In this document: positions 26,519 through 34,167 of the stretch, piece after piece
Position numbering within the stretch: position 1 is the stretch's first letter
How the letters are laid out: the number at the start of each line of letters is the position of its first letter
Source of the DNA: Janthinobacterium psychrotolerans
GTDB lineage: Bacteria; Pseudomonadota; Gammaproteobacteria; Burkholderiales; Burkholderiaceae_D
Assembly: GCF_001677885.1 (NCBI RefSeq)
Contig: NZ_LOCQ01000062.1
Coordinates: forward strand, 1 to 64,000
Length of the DNA: 64,000 nucleotides
Direction: 5' to 3'
Position numbers and translations under genes: made by a program
The notes under the pieces: generated by a model
Told to the model about the DNA's origin: nothing
The model's database searches: none
The model's input: the letters and a program-made list of their open reading frames with translations, nothing else

Positions 26519-28152
26519 GGCACCGACTTCCACGACACGCGCGCCAGCTGCGCCTGTTCCGGCGTATCCGGCGGCACCCCGGATGGGCCGCCGCGCGTGG
26601 CTGCCGGCAGCGCTTCCAGGATGGCGAAGCGGCGCGGCGGCGCGCCATTGGCGGCCGGGGCGGCCACCAATGCCAGCCACTCCAGGCCAAAGGCCGGACC
26701 GCTGACGACAAAGCTGCGCTCAAAAACGCTGATGCCGTTGCCGATGGCCGGCGGCATGCGGTTGCTGTCGCCCGCCAGCGCCGGGTAGATTCGGGTGGCG
26801 GCGCCGTGCTGCGGCAAATGTGCGAGACCCAGGTCGACCGAGCCGGCGCCACGGTTTTCCACGCTGATGCGGATGCGCGTGCCCGCCGGCAGGATGCCCA
26901 GGTCGCCATCGGCCAGCGGCAACTGGCGCGGCGGCTGGCCCGGCAAGGTCAGTTCGATGCGCGCGTCGAGCAGCGCTGGACCGTGCGAGGGCGGCAGCGC
27001 CAGCAGGGTGCCCATGCGTCCCTGCGGCGTTGCCGGCGCCGGCGTGCGGCGCGCCCAGTTGGTGTCGGGCAGGGTTTGCTGGCTATCCGATGTCAGTCGC
27101 GCACTGTTCCAGCTCACCTCGCCGGCGCGCCAGCGCCCGCCGCCCGCAGCGAACACATCGCCGCTGCGCACGCCGTCGAGCAGGCCATGGGGCAGCTTCC
27201 AGCCGTTGCTGTCGCGCTGCACCGGCCATAGAGTGGCGGCGTTGGCGGCATCGTCCGCCTGCCACAAGGCGGCATCGAGCTGGCCCGCATACACGGGCGA
27301 GGGCCAGGCGGAGCGCGGCAGTTGATACGATTGCAGCGCCACGCGGTACTGCGCGCTGGCGTTGCCGGCCCAGGCTGCGTAGGTGGCCGGCTGCGCCTGC
27401 AGGCCGGCGATCACCGCGCGCGTAAATAGCCCCGCCGCCTGGCCGGGCGCGGCCACGCTGCGCGCTTCGGGCGTGCGCTGCTGCGCTTCGGCGGCAAAGA
27501 AGCCGACAAAACGGGGGCGGGCACGGGCCGGCGGCGATCCCGGCTCCTGGTCGCCACCGGTCGACTGGCGCCAGCCGATCTCGCTGGCCGACAGGCCGCG
27601 CCAACTCAAACCGTCATCGCTGCGCGTGCCGGCCGCCGCATGGCAGGTGTCGAACACGGCCACCACCTGCACCTGGCGCGCCGACAGCGCATCGATGGCG
27701 CGGCCGATGTCGGCGCTGCCGAGGCCGCCGTCGAGCCGTTTGGACGGGCCGATGCGGCTGTCGCGCGTGAGCAGGCGCGTGCGCTGGCCTTGCGCGGTGG
27801 TGCCCGGGTAGCTTGGCGCCAGCACGCTGTGGCCGGACCAGTACAGCAGCAGCACGTCATCCTTGCCCAGCGTTTTTTCCAGCTGCGCCAGGCGCGCCAG
27901 GATGGCCGCGCGCGTGGGCGCGGCGTCAAAGGCGCCGCCATCGGCCAGGCTGGCGATATGGCGTTCGGCAAAGCCTTGCTGGCGCAGCGCGGCGCGCATC
28001 GCCGCCACGTCGCTGGCGGGACCGGCCAGCCAGGCGGCGCGCGGCAGGGCCGGCAGCTCGCCCACGCCGACCAGCAGCGCATGGCGCTCGCCGGCCAGCG
28101 CCGCGCCGCTGACCAGGCAAGGCCATATCAGCCAGCACAGCTTGCGCTTCAT
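26515..28152 (-). CDS. Exported caspase-like (C14) peptidase
   Basis: 545 aa. A signal peptide (about residues 1-21, ending GAALAGE) precedes a caspase-like p20 domain with RHALLVGV at the start, H108 in LLLYWSGHS and C170 in VVAVFDTCHAAAG. The C-terminal 180 residues look like the DUF4384-type beta module often attached to bacterial caspases (RIRISVENRGAGSVDLGL, ATRIYPALAGDSN). Both dyad residues are present, so it may be active; specificity is unknown. It overlaps the anti-sigma-like gene by 4 nt upstream and the CHAT gene by 4 nt downstream. Confidence 0.9.
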   Translation of the reverse strand: MKRKLCWLIWPCLVSGAALAGERHALLVGVGELPALPRAAWLAGPASDVAAMRAALRQQGFAERHIASLADGGAFDAAPTRAAILARLAQLEKTLGKDDVLLLYWSGHSVLAPSYPGTTAQGQRTRLLTRDSRIGPSKRLDGGLGSADIGRAIDALSARQVQVVAVFDTCHAAAGTRSDDGLSWRGLSASEIGWRQSTGGDQEPGSPPARARPRFVGFFAAEAQQRTPEARSVAAPGQAAGLFTRAVIAGLQAQPATYAAWAGNASAQYRVALQSYQLPRSAWPSPVYAGQLDAALWQADDAANAATLWPVQRDSNGWKLPHGLLDGVRSGDVFAAGGGRWRAGEVSWNSARLTSDSQQTLPDTNWARRTPAPATPQGRMGTLLALPPSHGPALLDARIELTLPGQPPRQLPLADGDLGILPAGTRIRISVENRGAGSVDLGLAHLPQHGAATRIYPALAGDSNRMPPAIGNGISVFERSFVVSGPAFGLEWLALVAAPAANGAPPRRFAILEALPAATRGGPSGVPPDTPEQAQLARVSWKSVP

Positions 28153-28667
28153 GGATGGCGCAACTCCACCGCTTCCACCGTGGCCCTGGCCGCTTGCAGG
28201 CTGCGCTGCGCCGCCGGCGGGTCGGCCGCGTCGAGCAGATAGCTGCCGTCGGCCAGCGGGCCGGCGACGATGGTGGCGCCGGCCTGCGTCAGGGCGGCGC
28301 CCGCCTGGTCGACGCTGGCGCCGGGCACGAAGCGCGCGCGCAAGGTTGCCGCGCCCTGGGTTTGCACGCCGGGCAGGCTGCGCCATTGCAGCTGGTCGGT
28401 GCTTGTATCGTGCGGCCGCCACAGCATCCAGGCCTGCGCGAGGCAGACGCTGGCCAGCGCCGTGATGGCCCATGGCGCGAGGGTGGGCAAGGTGGGCAAG
28501 GTGGGCAGGGTGGGCCAGCGCAGGCGGCGCCACCAGCTTGCCGGGCGCAGGCGCTGGTGCAATTGCGCCAGGCCAGCGTCGGGCGCCATGGCCGCCGCTT
28601 CGGCGTCGAGCGCTGCGCGCAGCATGGCGCGCAGGCGCTGGTCTTCGGGATCGATGGGATCAGTCAT
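28149..28667 (-). CDS. Single-pass membrane protein, probable anti-sigma factor
   Basis: 172 aa. A charged N-terminal segment of ~50 residues is followed by a Thr-Leu-Pro repeat, one transmembrane helix (about 65-83) and a ~85-residue periplasmic part. The topology and position, overlapping the ECF sigma gene by ATGA, fit an anti-sigma factor that holds the sigma at the membrane. There is no zinc-type HxxxCxxC motif, and no direct homologue is recognised, so the role is inferred. The start at 28667 is set by the overlap. Confidence 0.75.
   Translation of the reverse strand: MTDPIDPEDQRLRAMLRAALDAEAAAMAPDAGLAQLHQRLRPASWWRRLRWPTLPTLPTLPTLAPWAITALASVCLAQAWMLWRPHDTSTDQLQWRSLPGVQTQGAATLRARFVPGASVDQAGAALTQAGATIVAGPLADGSYLLDAADPPAAQRSLQAARATVEAVELRHP
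28482..28517. repeat. Four tandem 9-mers coding Thr-Leu-Pro
   Basis: Units GGTGGGCAA, GGTGGGCAA, GGTGGGCAG, GGTGGGCCA. They lie in frame in the anti-sigma-like gene just before its membrane helix, so copy changes would lengthen the juxtamembrane linker. Confidence 0.8.
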
Positions 28668-29275
28668 GCCGGGCCTTCCTGTACCAGCCAGCGCTCCAGG
28701 CACTGGCGCAAATTGAGGCGTCCATGGAACAAACGCGTCTTGATGGTGCCCGCCGGCGCCTGCTGGATGCGGGCGATATCGGCCACCGACAGGTCATCGA
28801 TGGCCCACAGGGTCAGGCTTTCGCGCTGCATCGGATTGCGCAGCCGCCGCAGGCAGTCGAGAATGCCGTGGCGCCGCTGATGCTGTTCGTGCTGTGCCTG
28901 CGGACCGGGATCGTGGTTGGCTTCATCGAACTGCGCCTGGTCGTCGCCATCGCCGTCGATCGGTTCTTCGCGCGCCTGGCGCTTGCCGTGGCGGCGGATC
29001 TGGTCGATGGCCTTGTTGCGCGCCAGGGTCAGCAGCCAGGTACCGAAGGCGACCCGGCCGTCGTAGCGCATCGGCGCGCGCCACACATCGTGGAACACGT
29101 CGACCGTGACTTCGTCTGCGATCGCATGCGCGTCAAGGCCGCAGCCGGCCAGCTGCAGGCGCGCAAACACGCGCACGCGCGGCGACCAGGCGCGGAACAA
29201 AGCATCGAGCGCGCGCTGGTCGCCCGCCGCCATGGCGGCAAGCAGTTCGGCGGGGTTGACGGGCAATGCACTCAT
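28664..29275 (-). CDS. ECF-type RNA polymerase sigma factor
   Basis: 203 aa. Region 2 includes LDALFRAWSPRVRVFARL, DEVTVDVFHDVWR and FGTWLLTLARNKAIDQIRR. Region 4 includes LTLWAIDDLSVADIARIQQAPAGTIKT. The linker between them is long, His/Gln/Asp-rich (about 105-135). It leads the operon and probably directs transcription of the downstream caspase and CHAT genes, or a wider regulon, when the membrane partner releases it. Upstream there is a TATAAT box but no clear ribosome-binding site. Confidence 0.93.
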   Translation of the reverse strand: MSALPVNPAELLAAMAAGDQRALDALFRAWSPRVRVFARLQLAGCGLDAHAIADEVTVDVFHDVWRAPMRYDGRVAFGTWLLTLARNKAIDQIRRHGKRQAREEPIDGDGDDQAQFDEANHDPGPQAQHEQHQRRHGILDCLRRLRNPMQRESLTLWAIDDLSVADIARIQQAPAGTIKTRLFHGRLNLRQCLERWLVQEGPA

Positions 29276-29304
29276 GAGGGGAGGGGTGGCGACAGGGCCG
29301 GACG

Positions 29305-29310
29305 ATTATA
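29305..29310 (-). promoter_or_regulatory. Candidate -10 of the sigma/caspase operon
   Basis: Perfect TATAAT on the minus strand, about 30 nt before the sigma-factor ATG; the -35 region is weak. It suggests housekeeping transcription of the operon, with or without autoregulation. Confidence 0.5.
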
Positions 29311-29423
29311 GCACTGGGGCAACATTGAAATTGTTTGCAAAAAGATTGAACCGGATCGCGCCTGGCTGCGAACAAGACGGTGAAGGGCTGCAAGTGGCGG
29401 CCCACGACCCGGGATGCATGACA

Positions 29424-29651
29424 ATGAGAGAACACGGCAATATGCACAACACCGGCGGCGCCATGCAGCGCCTGACGCCGGCCGAACGGCTGGTGGCGGC
29501 GATGGCCATGCGCGGCACGCCGTATAAAAGCATCGCGCGCAGCCTGGACAAATCACCGGCCACCGTGCGCAACCAGCTGCACATGATTTACCAGAAGCTG
29601 GGCGTGAGCAACCGCACGGCGCTATCGTGCGCGCTGCTGAGCGACCTATAA
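29424..29651 (+). CDS. Small LuxR-type HTH protein
   Basis: 75 aa, little more than a LuxR/NarL-type helix-turn-helix: LTPAERLVAAMAMRGTPYKSIARSL, then SPATVRNQLHMIYQKLGVSNRTAL. There is no receiver or ligand domain. It is divergent from the sigma/caspase/CHAT operon with about 150 bp between starts, so it may regulate that operon; this is inference. Start choices at 29418, 29424 and 29442 are all in frame; 29424 is an arbitrary middle choice. Confidence 0.75.
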   Translation: MREHGNMHNTGGAMQRLTPAERLVAAMAMRGTPYKSIARSLDKSPATVRNQLHMIYQKLGVSNRTALSCALLSDL

Positions 29652-29714
29652 ACCAGTTTTGAAAAAAAGCGCATTTTTTTTGGCTTCTGGGGCAAAAATC
29701 CTGTTTTTCAAGGC

Positions 29715-29742
29715 CTTGAAGGGGGCTTGATCGTCCTTAGAT
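29715..29742 (+). promoter_or_regulatory. Candidate heat-shock (sigma-32) promoter
   Basis: CTTGAA (29715-29720) and CCTTAGAT (29735-29742) separated by 14 nt approximate the sigma-32 boxes CTTGAA and CCCCATNT. The -35 is perfect, the -10 partial. A start near 29748 would give a ~64-nt leader carrying the RNA thermometer. Confidence 0.5.
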
Positions 29743-29752
29743 TGGGTAGCAA

Positions 29753-29805
29753 GCGGATGCTCATCGTGAGGTCCGCCCCTCTTATCGCTTCACTTGAAAA
29801 GGATA
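29753..29805 (+). promoter_or_regulatory. ROSE-type RNA thermometer in the hsp20 leader
   Basis: Two stacked hairpins. The first pairs GCGGA (29753) with TCCGC (29772), with an inner CTCA/TGAG stem. The second pairs TATCGCTT (29783-29790) with AAGGATA (29799-29805), closing over the AGGA ribosome-binding site. It leaves one bulged G in UCGCU, exactly the UYGCU/AGGA arrangement of ROSE elements that melt on heating. Confidence 0.8.
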
Positions 29806-29811
29806 TTTATC

Positions 29812-30285
29812 ATGCGACCATTTGACCTCGCTCCCCTGTATCGTTCCGCCATCGGCTTCGACCGCCTGGCCCAATTGCTCAACGAACAGCGCGCCGATGC
29901 GCCGCCGAGCTATCCACCGTACAACATCGAACTGGTATCGGAAGACAAATACCGCATCGTGATGGCGCTGGCCGGCTTCTCGCGCGCTGAGATCGACATC
30001 ATCACCGAACGCGACTCGCTGCATGTCACGGGCCGCAAGCAGAAAGATGGCGTCGAGCGCACTTTCCTGCACCGCGGTATCGCCGCCCGCGATTTCGAAC
30101 AGCGCTTCCAGCTGGCCAACCATGTGAAGGTCACCGGCGCCACGTTTGAAAACGGCATGCTGACCATCGAACTGGTGCGTGAAGTGCCGGAAGCGCTGAA
30201 GCCGCGCAAGATCGAGATCGGCGCCGGCAGCGGCGACGTGGTGGACAATCAGGTCGCCTCGCTGGAACAGCGCCAGGCAGCCTGA
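29812..30285 (+). CDS. Small heat-shock protein Hsp20 (IbpA type)
   Basis: 157 aa alpha-crystallin-domain chaperone. The opening MRPFDLAPLYRSAIGFDRL, then YPPYNIELVSEDKYRIVMALAGF, the ITERDSLHVTGRK strand and LHRGIAARDFEQRFQLA match IbpA-like proteins. It binds unfolding proteins and holds them for refolding by ATP-dependent chaperones. The ATG at 29812 has AAGGA 8-9 nt before it, buried in a ROSE-type hairpin, so translation should rise with temperature; a heat-shock-type promoter lies upstream. Confidence 0.95.
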   Translation: MRPFDLAPLYRSAIGFDRLAQLLNEQRADAPPSYPPYNIELVSEDKYRIVMALAGFSRAEIDIITERDSLHVTGRKQKDGVERTFLHRGIAARDFEQRFQLANHVKVTGATFENGMLTIELVREVPEALKPRKIEIGAGSGDVVDNQVASLEQRQAA

Positions 30286-30308
30286 TCCTTCAGCCGAACC
30301 TGACAGGG

Positions 30309-30366
30309 CAGAAGGATTTCCCCTCCTTCTGATGCAGTAAAATACTGGCCGGTTGATCCGGCCAGT
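30309..30366. terminator. Two hairpins after hsp20
   Basis: CAGAAGGA / TCCTTCTG (30309-30331) and ACTGGCCGG / CCGGCCAGT (30344-30366). Neither has a good T-run; they may slow transcription or protect the 3' end. They lie in the 238-bp gap before the Deg protease gene. Confidence 0.5.
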
Positions 30367-30523
30367 GTCACGTCCGGTTCCCTGGAAAGATAAAATTAGA
30401 CGATGCTTAAATGGCTGGAAAAGGCCCATGCAGCTGTTTCTCAATGGAAAAATGTTAAGCAGTGCCTAAGTCTGGTGGCCCAATATTGCATGCATCAAAG
30501 TCTCATTGAATGAGGAGCAATCC

Positions 30524-32053
30524 ATGGAACACCAAGAACAAAAAACGGCCAGCCCATCGCTGAAAATCAAACGCACCGTCGCCGCCCTGGCCGCCATCGG
30601 TGTGCTCGGTGCCGGTGGCGCAATGGTGGTGCATCAGAACAATGCCGGCGCCAATGGCGCGCCCGCCGCCGCACCGGTGGCCGCCGCCGTGGCGCCCGCC
30701 GCAGCCACGGCCGCGCCCGGTCCGCTGGTTTCCTTGCCCGACTTTAGCCAGATCGCCGCGCGCAACAGCCCGGCCGTCGTCAATATCAGCGTCACCGGCA
30801 GCACCAAGGTGGAGCTCGACACCTCGGGCCAGGCCGGCGCCGACGATTTCGGCAACGATCCCTTCTTTGAATTCTTCCGCCGCTTCCAGGGTCCGCAAGG
30901 CGGCCAGCGCGGTGGCCGCGACGTGCCCACGCACGGCCTCGGCTCCGGCTTTATCGTCAGCCCCGACGGCGTCATCATGACCAACGCCCACGTGGTGCGC
31001 GATGCGCGCGAAGTGACCGTCAAGCTCAACGACCGCCGCGAGTTCCGCGCCAAGGTATTGGGCTCCGATCCGAAGACCGATATCGCGGTGCTGAAAATCG
31101 ACGCCAACAACCTGCCGGTGGTGCCGCTGGGCCATTCGAACGACCTGAAAGTGGGCGAATGGGTGCTGGCCATCGGCTCGCCGTATGGCTTTGACAGCAC
31201 GGTGACGGCCGGCGTGGTCAGCGCCAAGGGCAGGTCGCTGCCCGACGACAGCAACGTGCCCTTTATCCAGACCGACGTGGCGGTGAACCCCGGCAACTCG
31301 GGCGGCCCGCTGTTCAACACGCGCGGCGAGGTGGTCGGCATCAATTCGCAGATCTACAGCCAGACGGGCGGCTTCCAGGGCCTGTCGTTCGCGATCCCGA
31401 TCGACCTGGCCGGCCGCATCAAGGACCAGATCGTCGCCACCGGCAAGGCCAGCCACGCCAAGCTTGGCGTGACGGTGCAGGAAGTGAACCAGGGCTTTGC
31501 CGACTCGTTCAAGCTGGCCACGCCCGAAGGCGCGCTGGTCGCCAACGTCGAGCGCGGCAGCCCGGCCGACAAGGCGGGCTTGAAGTCGGGCGACGTGATC
31601 CGCAAGATGAACGGCCAGCGCATTATCGCCTCGGGCGACTTGCCGGCCATGGTGGGCATTGCGCTGCCGGGCGACAAGATCAACATGGACGTCTGGCGCG
31701 ACGGCAAGATCGTCACCCTGACCGCGACTCTGGGCAATGCCGCCGACAAGGTGGCCGAAGCGGCGCCCGAGCATGGCGCGGCCGGCAAGGTAAAACTGGG
31801 CCTGGCGCTGCGTCCGTTACAATCGGATGAAAAGCGCGAAGCGGGCATCAGCGCCGGCCTGCTGGTGGAAGACGCTGGCGGCGCCGCGGCCAATGCCGGA
31901 GTGCAGCCGGGCGACGTGTTATTGTCGGTGAACGGGCGCCCCGTCAACACCGTCGAGCAGGTGCGCGACGTGGTCGACAAGTCGGCCAAGTCGGTTGCCT
32001 TGCTGATACAGCGCGGACCGGACAAGATCTTTATCCCGGTGCGCTTGGGCTAA
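30524..32053 (+). CDS. Periplasmic Deg/HtrA serine protease
   Basis: 509 aa. An N-terminal membrane/signal segment (about residues 17-35) is followed by a trypsin-like domain with the triad H156 (MTNAHVV), D186 (PKTDIAVL) and S259 (NPGNSGGP), then two PDZ domains (about 295-385 and 405-500). It degrades or refolds damaged envelope proteins. The ATG at 30524 has GGAG 7 nt upstream. It is 23 nt ahead of a response-regulator gene, an order suggesting an envelope-stress operon. DegP and MucD are the nearest named relatives; which one is not decidable. Confidence 0.93.
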   Translation: MEHQEQKTASPSLKIKRTVAALAAIGVLGAGGAMVVHQNNAGANGAPAAAPVAAAVAPAAATAAPGPLVSLPDFSQIAARNSPAVVNISVTGSTKVELDTSGQAGADDFGNDPFFEFFRRFQGPQGGQRGGRDVPTHGLGSGFIVSPDGVIMTNAHVVRDAREVTVKLNDRREFRAKVLGSDPKTDIAVLKIDANNLPVVPLGHSNDLKVGEWVLAIGSPYGFDSTVTAGVVSAKGRSLPDDSNVPFIQTDVAVNPGNSGGPLFNTRGEVVGINSQIYSQTGGFQGLSFAIPIDLAGRIKDQIVATGKASHAKLGVTVQEVNQGFADSFKLATPEGALVANVERGSPADKAGLKSGDVIRKMNGQRIIASGDLPAMVGIALPGDKINMDVWRDGKIVTLTATLGNAADKVAEAAPEHGAAGKVKLGLALRPLQSDEKREAGISAGLLVEDAGGAAANAGVQPGDVLLSVNGRPVNTVEQVRDVVDKSAKSVALLIQRGPDKIFIPVRLG

Positions 32054-32076
32054 ACCAATAACAAAGAGAGGCAACC

Positions 32077-32736
32077 ATGCGCTTGCTGCTGGTAGAAGAC
32101 GACACAATGATCGGCGAAGTGGTGCTGGACCTGCTGCGCGCCGAGCACTATGCGGTGGACTGGGTCAAGGATGGCGACATGGCCGATACGGCCCTGCAGA
32201 CGCAGACCTACGACCTGGTGCTGCTGGACCTGGGCCTGCCGCGCAAGGACGGCCTGGAAGTGCTGCGCTCGATGCGCGTGCGCAAACTCGACACCCCGGT
32301 GCTGGTGGCCACCGCGCGCGACGCCATCGAGCAGCGCATCGCGGGCCTGGACGCCGGCGCCGACGATTATGTGTTGAAGCCGTACGACCTCGACGAACTG
32401 CTGGCGCGCATCCGCGCCTTGCTGCGGCGCGCCTCGGGCCGCCCCGAGCCGGTGTTCGAACACCAGGGCGTGTCGATCAATCCGCTGACGCGCGAAGTGA
32501 TCGCCGACGGCCATCCGGTCAATCTGTCGGCGCGCGAATGGGCGGTGCTCGAAGCGCTGATCGCGCGGCCCGGCATCGTGCTGTCGCGCGCGCAGCTGGA
32601 AGAAAAACTGTACAGCTGGAAGGATGAAGTCAACAGCAATGCCGTCGAAGTGTATATCCACGGCCTGCGCAAGAAGCTGGGCAGCGAATTGATCCAGAAC
32701 GTGCGCGGCCTCGGCTACATGGTGCCCAAGGCATGA
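32077..32736 (+). CDS. OmpR-family response regulator (QseB/TctD-like)
   Basis: 219 aa: receiver domain with phospho-acceptor D51 (LVLLDLGLPRKDG) and a winged-helix DNA-binding domain (about 125-217; SNAVEVYIHGLRKKLG). It overlaps the sensor-kinase gene by ATGA and follows the Deg protease closely, so the three are probably one transcript. QseB-like by overall sequence; the signal is not known. Confidence 0.93.
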   Translation: MRLLLVEDDTMIGEVVLDLLRAEHYAVDWVKDGDMADTALQTQTYDLVLLDLGLPRKDGLEVLRSMRVRKLDTPVLVATARDAIEQRIAGLDAGADDYVLKPYDLDELLARIRALLRRASGRPEPVFEHQGVSINPLTREVIADGHPVNLSAREWAVLEALIARPGIVLSRAQLEEKLYSWKDEVNSNAVEVYIHGLRKKLGSELIQNVRGLGYMVPKA

Positions 32737-34073
32737 GAATGAAGGTGACGGTAACGCACTCGCTGCGCGGCCGCTTGCTGTGGTTCCTGCTGGCCGCCAT
32801 TATCATGGCGGCGCTGGCGCAGGCGTCGATCGCCTACCGCAGCGCGCTGTACGACGCCGACCAGATCTTCGACTACCACATGCAGCAGATGGCGCTGTCG
32901 CTGCGTTCCGGCGCGCCGCTGGCCAACCATGCCGAAGCCCTGCCGGCCGATCCGGCCAATAACGACATGGTGGTGCAGGTGTGGACGCCGGACGGGGTGC
33001 AGGTGTTCCGTTCGATCACGCGCGCCGAACTGCCGCAGCGCGCCGTGCTGGGTTTTTCGAACGTCAAGGCGAACGGCACCACCTACCGCATCTTCTCGGT
33101 GCAGACCAGCTCCCAGACCGTGCAGATCGCGCAGGACATGGCGGTCAGGAAGCGCATGGCCGGCAGCCTGGCGCTGCGCACCGTGGGGCCGATCGCGCTG
33201 ATGGCGCCGATATTGATGCTGGTGGTGTGGTGGGTGGTCAGCGGTTCGCTGGCGCCCGTGTCGCGCGTGCGCAAGCAGGTGGCGGCGCGCCAGGCCGACG
33301 ACCTGTCGCCGGTGTCGGAGTCCGGCCTGCCCGACGAAGTGCGCCCGCTGGTGCATGAACTGAACCTGCTGTTCGACCGCGTGAAAACCGCCTTCGACGC
33401 GCAGCAGCATTTTGTCGCCGACGCGGCCCATGAATTGCGCACGCCGCTGGCGGCGCTCAAGCTGCAGGTGCTGAGCCTGGAGCGCGCCGAGTCGGAAGAC
33501 AAGCGCAGCCTGGCCATTTCGCGCGTCAGCGCCGGCATCGAACGGGCCACGCGGCTGGTCGAGCAGTTGCTGGTGCTGGCGCGCCAGGAGGCCAGCGCCG
33601 CCAGCGGCGACCAGCTGCAGCTGGTGGACCTGAACGATGTCGTCAAGCGCGCGCTGGGCGACATGGCCGGCGTGGCGCAGGCGCGCAAGATCGACCTGGG
33701 CCTGCACCATATGGACCCGGCCAGCGCCGCCGGCCAGGCCGACGCGCTGAACATCCTGCTGCGCAACCTGGTCGACAACGCCATCAAGTACACGCCGCAG
33801 GGCGGCCGGGTCGATATCGACTTGCGCTCGACGCCGGTCGGCGTGACGTTGTCGGTGGAAGACAGCGGCCCCGGCATCCCCGAGGAAGAGCGCGAGCGGG
33901 TCTTCAGCCGCTTCTACCGCGTGCCCGGCACCGACGCCAACGGCAGCGGCCTGGGACTGGCCATCATCAAGGCGATCGCCGAGCGCCATGGCGCGCGCCT
34001 GGTGCTGGGCAGCTCCGAGCGGCTCGGCGGCCTGTGCGTGCGGGTGGAGTTTCCGCTGCCGCTGAAAAAGTAG
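32733..34073 (+). CDS. Sensor histidine kinase (QseC-like)
   Basis: 446 aa inner-membrane kinase. Two membrane helices (about 13-32 and 148-170) flank a periplasmic sensor of ~115 residues. Then come HAMP, the H-box AAHELRTPLAALKLQ with H233, the N-box NLVDNAIKYTP, and G-boxes DSGPGIP and GSGLGLAI. The partner is the overlapping OmpR-type regulator. Start ATG at 32733 is fixed by the 4-nt overlap. Confidence 0.93.
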   Translation: MRMKVTVTHSLRGRLLWFLLAAIIMAALAQASIAYRSALYDADQIFDYHMQQMALSLRSGAPLANHAEALPADPANNDMVVQVWTPDGVQVFRSITRAELPQRAVLGFSNVKANGTTYRIFSVQTSSQTVQIAQDMAVRKRMAGSLALRTVGPIALMAPILMLVVWWVVSGSLAPVSRVRKQVAARQADDLSPVSESGLPDEVRPLVHELNLLFDRVKTAFDAQQHFVADAAHELRTPLAALKLQVLSLERAESEDKRSLAISRVSAGIERATRLVEQLLVLARQEASAASGDQLQLVDLNDVVKRALGDMAGVAQARKIDLGLHHMDPASAAGQADALNILLRNLVDNAIKYTPQGGRVDIDLRSTPVGVTLSVEDSGPGIPEEERERVFSRFYRVPGTDANGSGLGLAIIKAIAERHGARLVLGSSERLGGLCVRVEFPLPLKK

Positions 34074-34167
34074 CGAATGGATACTGTTCTTTAGCATGCT
34101 GCATTGACGCGCGCGGCGCAGGCCTATATTGTCTGCCCAATAAGCAATCAAGCAAACGGAGCGCAGC

